From assembly GCA_028289725.1 (NCBI GenBank), contig JANQOH010000040.1, positions 1 to 10,787 of the forward strand: DNA of 10,787 bases, in the 5' to 3' direction. This DNA is from Alphaproteobacteria bacterium (lineage in GTDB: Bacteria > Pseudomonadota > Alphaproteobacteria > UBA7887). Under the pieces are notes generated by a model. The model had not been told where the DNA came from, ran no database searches, and was given only the letters and a program-made list of their open reading frames with translations. The position numbers and the translations under genes were made by a program. Numbering within the stretch: the stretch's first letter is position 1; each line of letters begins with the position of its first letter. Positions 8,136 through 10,787 of the stretch are shown here, in pieces.

Positions 8136-8987
8136 CTACCCCCATGGACCGGCCGTGCCGGCCATTTGGCGCAGGGCGCGGACGCGGTTCGCGGTGTTCG
8201 GGTGGGTCGAGAACAGGTTGTCGCGGCGATGCGCGTGCAGCGGATTGATGATGAACATGTGCGCGGTGGCCGGATTGCGCTCAGCCGCGTCGTTGTCGAC
8301 CCGGCTGGCCAAAGCTTGAATTTTTTCCAGCGCGCTGGCGAGCCAGAGCGGGTGCCCGCAGATTTCCGCGCCGCCACGGTCGGCGGCATATTCGCGTGTG
8401 CGGCTGATCGCCATCTGAACCAGCGCCGCCGCCACCGGCGCCAAAACCATCACCAGCAACACGCCGACGATGCCGAGCGGATTGTTCCGGCTGTTGCCGA
8501 AGAACAGCGCAAAATTGGCCAGCATCGATATGGCGCCGGCGATGGTGGCGGTGATGGTCATGATCAGCGTATCGCGGTTCTTCACGTGGGCGAGTTCGTG
8601 CGCCATCACACCGGCAACTTCTTCGGCGCTCAGAGCGCGGAGGAGGCCGGTCGTTGCCGCCACGGCGGCATTTTCCGGATTGCGTCCCGTGGCGAAGGCG
8701 TTCGGCTGGTCATTGTCGATGATGTAGACCTTGGGCATCGGCATGGCGGCGCGTTCGGCCAGCTGTTCGACGATGCCATAGAATTCGGGGGCCGTACGTT
8801 GATCGACGGCGCGCGCCTGATACATGCGCAACACCATCTTGTCGGCGTTCCAATAGGTGAACGCGTTCATCGCGACCGCGATCAGAAACGCGATCCCCAT
8901 GCCGACGGCACCGCCAAGCAGGTAGCCGATGCCAACAAAAAGCGCGGTCATCGCCGCGAGAAGCATGCCAGTCCGGAGCGTATTCAT
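8136..8987 (-). CDS. htpX: Membrane zinc metalloprotease HtpX (M48B)
   Basis: HtpX is an inner-membrane protease of the heat and envelope stress response that degrades misfolded membrane proteins with a cytosolic zinc site. The 283-residue protein starts MNTLRTGMLLAAMTALF. Two hydrophobic segments lie near the N-terminus (about 7-25 and 28-45) and two more at about 141-163 and 170-192. The zinc motif HELAH is at 130-134 (catalytic E131) and the third ligand is E199 in SRTREYAADRGGAE. The C-terminal STHPNTANRVRAL is also typical. I chose the ATG at 8987 because it matches family starts and is preceded by AGGGG; an in-frame ATG at 9011 would add eight residues and has no Shine-Dalgarno. The gene is divergent from the SDHAF4-like gene and leads the minus-strand run to rsmB. 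A GC-only inverted repeat covers its ribosome binding site. Confidence 0.96.
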   Translation of the reverse strand: MNTLRTGMLLAAMTALFVGIGYLLGGAVGMGIAFLIAVAMNAFTYWNADKMVLRMYQARAVDQRTAPEFYGIVEQLAERAAMPMPKVYIIDNDQPNAFATGRNPENAAVAATTGLLRALSAEEVAGVMAHELAHVKNRDTLIMTITATIAGAISMLANFALFFGNSRNNPLGIVGVLLVMVLAPVAAALVQMAISRTREYAADRGGAEICGHPLWLASALEKIQALASRVDNDAAERNPATAHMFIINPLHAHRRDNLFSTHPNTANRVRALRQMAGTAGPWG

Positions 8988-9004
8988 GGCCCCTATGTGG
9001 GGCC
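8988..9004 (-). promoter_or_regulatory. Stem-loop covering the htpX ribosome binding site
   Basis: Read on the minus strand, GGCCCC-ACATA-GGGGCC is a perfect 6-bp inverted repeat with a 5-base loop that ends directly at the htpX ATG (8987). The GGGG that would serve as Shine-Dalgarno is in the right arm, so the folded RNA would hide it. If translation instead begins at 9011, the hairpin lies inside the first codons. The inverted repeat is directly visible; the regulatory role is inference. Confidence 0.4.
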
Positions 9005-9075
9005 GCGCCATTTTTTGATCAAGCGCCCCAGGCCTTTACTGGCGCGAACGGGCCGGCGTGGCTATTGTGCGAACC

Positions 9076-9243
9076 ATGGACGATCATAACGAGCCGGAGG
9101 CGCCTGCCGACGTCGAAGGCGCCGGGCCCGGTCAGAAAAAGAAACGAGAGAAGCAACAGCCACGCGAGATCGGCGGGCCAGAAGGCCCCGAACCGACACG
9201 CTATGGCGACTGGGAAAGAAACGGCCGCGTCAGCGACTTCTAG
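9076..9243 (+). CDS. DUF1674 / SDHAF4-type succinate dehydrogenase assembly factor
   Basis: This 55-residue protein has a polar, charged N-terminal part (KKKREKQQPR at 21-30) and the highly conserved C-terminal block EIGGPEGPEPTRYGDWERNG followed by RVSDF (31-55), the hallmark of the DUF1674 family. The mitochondrial relative SDHAF4 (Sdh8) binds the flavinated SdhA subunit and helps assemble complex II; the bacterial role is inferred from that. No signal peptide or membrane segment is present, so it should be cytoplasmic. The ATG at 9076 gives the usual short form; an in-frame GTG at 9058 would add six residues. No Shine-Dalgarno is clear at either. The gene is divergent from htpX (88 bases between starts) and convergent with the small exported-protein gene. 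Its last five codons and stop sit inside an inverted repeat. Confidence 0.88.
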   Translation: MDDHNEPEAPADVEGAGPGQKKKREKQQPREIGGPEGPEPTRYGDWERNGRVSDF

Positions 9244-9253
9244 ACGCGGCCGT
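9221..9253 (-). terminator. Rho-independent terminator of the small coiled-coil gene, overlapping the SDHAF4 stop
   Basis: ACGGCCGCGTC (9221-9231) and GACGCGGCCGT (9243-9253) are perfect 11-bp inverted repeats around an 11-base loop. On the minus strand the stem begins 15 bases after the TAA of the 9269-9532 gene, and its last T opens the pyrimidine run TTTCTTTCCC, as expected of an intrinsic terminator. On the plus strand no T-run follows (ATATCACC), so it is a weaker candidate for the SDHAF4-like gene. The stem lies over the last codons and stop of that gene. Confidence 0.6.
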
Positions 9254-9268
9254 ATATCACCTGTTGCG

Positions 9269-9532
9269 TTACTGAGACTGCGCGGCTTTCAGCGCGTTGA
9301 TCTCGCGTTGTAGATCGGAGATCTGCTGCTGCAGCACCATCAGTTGCTGCGATAGGCGTATTTCCATTTCCGTCGAGTTGTCGGCGACTTCCTGGATATC
9401 GAGCTTACCGTCATCCGTGACGCCGGGCGCCGCGTAATAATTCTGCTCGATCGGCATGGCTGTCGCACCACCGGCGGCAAGCAGCAAAGAAACGGACGCG
9501 CCAAACGCGGCAAGTGTGTTGAGTCGGGTCAT
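9269..9532 (-). CDS. Small exported coiled-coil protein of unknown function
   Basis: I do not recognise a named family. The 87-residue product has a Sec-type signal peptide: MTR, a hydrophobic stretch LAAFGASVSLLLAAGG, and a likely cut after ATA (about residue 25). The mature part of roughly 62 residues starts MPIEQNYY, continues with an acidic linker, then forms a coiled coil at about 57-81. The core positions M57, L60, L64, L67, I71, L74, I78 and L81 alternate 3 and 4 apart without a break, with Gln-rich faces. No lipobox Cys is present. It resembles in layout the N-terminal trimerising coil of CpoB/YbgF or small Lpp-like proteins, but homology is not shown. The start at 9532 is supported by GAGGTGAT (9541 down to 9534), one base before the ATG, a long match to the 16S rRNA tail. 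It is a single-gene unit with its own terminator. Confidence 0.8.
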   Translation of the reverse strand: MTRLNTLAAFGASVSLLLAAGGATAMPIEQNYYAAPGVTDDGKLDIQEVADNSTEMEIRLSQQLMVLQQQISDLQREINALKAAQSQ

Positions 9533-9734
9533 GATCACCTCTCTGTCAAATTGCGGCCACGCCACATGCTAGTTGCCCTGATTTTGTTGCAAGGGCGAGT
9601 GTTGCAACGCTGAGATTCTCAGCCGGTCGGGCATGGTCCGACGTTCGTGTGTCAACGACATCGGATTTGACCGCTGAACGCAACCCGCTTTCGCATTCCG
9701 TCGTCTTGATCCCGTTGAATTGTGCGTGATAGCC

Positions 9735-9752
9735 GCGTCAAACATGTGACGC
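9735..9752. repeat. Dyad GCGTCA-N6-TGACGC, possible operator
   Basis: GCGTCA (9735-9740) and TGACGC (9747-9752) form a perfect 6-bp inverted repeat around AACATG. It lies 141 bases before the Sel1 lipoprotein start and about 200 bases before the coiled-coil gene start. Its GTGACG half-site recurs near 9857-9867. The size and spacing suit a dimeric regulator, but no known site is recognised. Confidence 0.35.
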
Positions 9753-9849
9753 ATTTGCCGCGCGTACCTGGTGCCGTTTTGTCTGAGTTTGTCGGAAACG
9801 ACACGAGCCCCTAATTCAATTGCATAGGTGATGAGCAGGCGCGGCCGGA

Positions 9850-9865
9850 TCACGATGTGACGTGA
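9850..9865. repeat. Dyad TCACG-N6-CGTGA with tandem GTGACG, possible operator
   Basis: TCACG (9850-9854) and CGTGA (9861-9865) are inverted around ATGTGA. GTGACG occurs twice here, at 9857-9862 and 9862-9867, matching the half-site of the dyad at 9735-9752. It ends 28 bases before the Sel1 lipoprotein ATG, a place where a bound protein or RNA fold could affect expression. The role is inference. Confidence 0.3.
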
Positions 9866-9893
9866 CGGTTGCGCCGGAGCAAAGGGGGCTCAT

Positions 9894-10787
9894 ATGGCCG
9901 TTCGGATTCCCGGTCTCGGCGTTGCGACCTGCGCGCGCGTTATCATTGGTGGCAGTCTGGCTCTGTTGTTGATCGGCTGCGGTTCCATGGCGGATTCGGA
10001 TTTGGTGCCGGAGATCCCGAGCATCACCAAACAATCTATTAGTGATTTGAGGGGGTTGGCGGCGCAGGGCGATCCGGTCGCGATGACCACGCTCGGTCAG
10101 CGCTACGAAACCGGCGACGGTGTCGATCTTGATCCGGACGAGGCGATCACCTGGTATCGTCAAGCGGCGGCGGCCGGTGATCCGCTCGGCCAATACCTGC
10201 TTGGCGAGATGTACGTCAACGGCGCGATCAAGCCGCCGCAACCGCAGCGCGCGGTGCAACTCTTCATGCGCTCCGCGGCGCGCGGCAATGCGGCCGCCCA
10301 TGCCGCCCTGGGCCGGGCTTACGAAAAAGGCATTGGCGTGCCGCAGGATTATCCGCGCGCCTCCATGTTCTATGCCCTGGCGGCCATGCAGGCCTACGCC
10401 CAGTCCGATCCAAGAGCCAAGGTCCCGTACGAAACGGGACGGGCCTACATCAACGATACGCCGGACGCGGTACGCTGGTATCGCCGCGCGGCGCGGTTAA
10501 ATGTGGCCGACGCGCAATATTCGCTCGCCGGCAATTACGCAGCAGGCCACAAAGTGATTCGCAACCGCGACGAAGCCGAAGCCTGGTATCGCGAGGCTGC
10601 GGAACAGGGCCATGACCCGGCGGCCGCGGCCTTGGCCGACCTTTATGCGCAGGGCGTCAACGCGACGCCGCGGGCCGTCATCGATGAGCAATTGATCGCC
10701 GATCGGATGCAAATCCCGCCGACACCTGTGATGCCGGCGGCAGTTCGGTCTCCGGCCTTGGAACCAGCCGCAACCGGACAAGGCGTT
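9894..10787 (+). CDS. Sel1-like repeat lipoprotein, 3' end missing
   Basis: The frame from the ATG at 9894 runs open to the right edge (298 codons, no stop). AAAGGGGG five bases upstream is a good ribosome binding site. The N-terminus is a lipoprotein signal: Arg at 4, hydrophobic VIIGGSLALLLIGC, with lipobox LIGC and lipidated C29. Residue +2 is Gly, not Asp, which favours outer-membrane sorting by the E. coli rule. Then come Sel1-like repeats, which are alpha-solenoid protein-interaction units: 60-95 (LGQRYETGDGV...AITWYRQAA), 96-131, 132-169 (LGRAYEKGIGVPQDY), an irregular one at about 178-203 lacking the GVxxD loop, 204-239 (EAWYREAAEQG) and a partial one from 240. From about 270 the sequence is Pro/Ala-rich, resembling a linker, so another domain may lie outside the window. 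The function is unknown; a periplasmic scaffold is likely. Confidence 0.9.
   Translation, partial: MAVRIPGLGVATCARVIIGGSLALLLIGCGSMADSDLVPEIPSITKQSISDLRGLAAQGDPVAMTTLGQRYETGDGVDLDPDEAITWYRQAAAAGDPLGQYLLGEMYVNGAIKPPQPQRAVQLFMRSAARGNAAAHAALGRAYEKGIGVPQDYPRASMFYALAAMQAYAQSDPRAKVPYETGRAYINDTPDAVRWYRRAARLNVADAQYSLAGNYAAGHKVIRNRDEAEAWYREAAEQGHDPAAAALADLYAQGVNATPRAVIDEQLIADRMQIPPTPVMPAAVRSPALEPAATGQGV

Larger units (their letters stand above)
9533..9893. other. Gene-free stretch between divergent genes, presumed double promoter region
   Basis: This stretch separates the minus-strand coiled-coil gene from the plus-strand Sel1 lipoprotein gene, so promoters for both are expected here. For the minus gene, TTGCAA (9592 to 9587) and TAGCAT (9571 to 9566) are a weak -35/-10 pair with a short 15-base spacer. 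For the plus gene, TTGTCG (9789-9794) and TAATTC (9812-9817) have a 17-base spacer but a poor -10. Neither is convincing. Also visible are a hairpin TGTCG-GAAA-CGACA (9790-9803), two GTTGCAA copies (9586-9592 and 9601-9607) and the two dyads listed separately. A 94-residue open frame on the minus strand (9569-9853, GTG start) has no family resemblance and was not accepted as a gene. Confidence 0.5.

Noticed and set aside
8067..9089. A 340-codon open frame on the plus strand opposite htpX
   Set aside because: It mirrors htpX throughout, is rich in His, Arg and Gly as expected from the antisense of a GC-rich gene, and matches no family; htpX has all catalytic motifs.
9586..9608. Two GTTGCAA copies, the second palindromic (GTTGCAAC), as an operator or promoter
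   Set aside because: Short and with poor -10 matches at proper spacing; kept only as a note in the gene-free stretch.
9569..9853. A 94-codon minus-strand open frame in the gene-free stretch
   Set aside because: GTG start without a ribosome binding site, no signal or family resemblance, and it covers the expected promoter region of two divergent genes.
10120..10500. Open frames inside the Sel1 lipoprotein gene on both strands
   Set aside because: The frame from 9894 gives a lipobox and Sel1 repeats continuously to the window edge, so the others are shadows.

Overview
The window is GC-rich and gene-dense. Gene content and order point to an alphaproteobacterium, possibly of Rhodospirillales type. 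The clearest signs are a DUF1674/SDHAF4-type succinate dehydrogenase assembly factor beside htpX, and the run rsmB - rpe - heparinase II/III-like gene, an arrangement I recall from many Alphaproteobacteria. Genus and species cannot be told from the sequence. No tRNA, rRNA, CRISPR array, insertion sequence or phage gene was seen.

Left part (1-4259): surface-polysaccharide or nucleotide-sugar genes. A glutamine-dependent asparagine synthetase-like amidotransferase (cut by the left edge) overlaps by 4 bases a family 4 glycosyltransferase, both on the plus strand. They meet, head to head and only 12 bases apart, a minus-strand PLP-dependent sugar aminotransferase of the DegT/DnrJ/EryC1 family that most resembles PseC. 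This aminotransferase has no usable ATG at its conserved N-terminus and appears to start at a CTG behind a strong ribosome binding site.

Middle part (4297-8987): a minus-strand run htpX -> rsmB -> rpe -> heparinase II/III-like gene, which runs on into the aminotransferase. It covers membrane proteolysis, 16S rRNA methylation, pentose-phosphate metabolism and a polysaccharide-lyase-like protein. rpe and the heparinase-like gene overlap by GTGA. From memory, purH usually follows the heparinase-like gene in relatives; here the sugar aminotransferase takes that place, so this is a junction between conserved housekeeping genes and a variable polysaccharide locus.

Right part (9076-10787): the small SDHAF4-like gene diverges from htpX. 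It converges on a gene for an 87-residue exported protein with a near-perfect heptad coiled coil, and a strong inverted repeat overlapping the SDHAF4 stop codon looks like the terminator of that minus-strand gene. A 361-base gene-free stretch with several small dyads follows. Then comes a plus-strand lipoprotein with Sel1-like repeats, open to the right edge.

I found no clear new multi-gene system. The most interesting points are the CTG start, the aminotransferase in the purH position, the coiled-coil exported protein, and the RNA-level signals overlapping htpX and SDHAF4.
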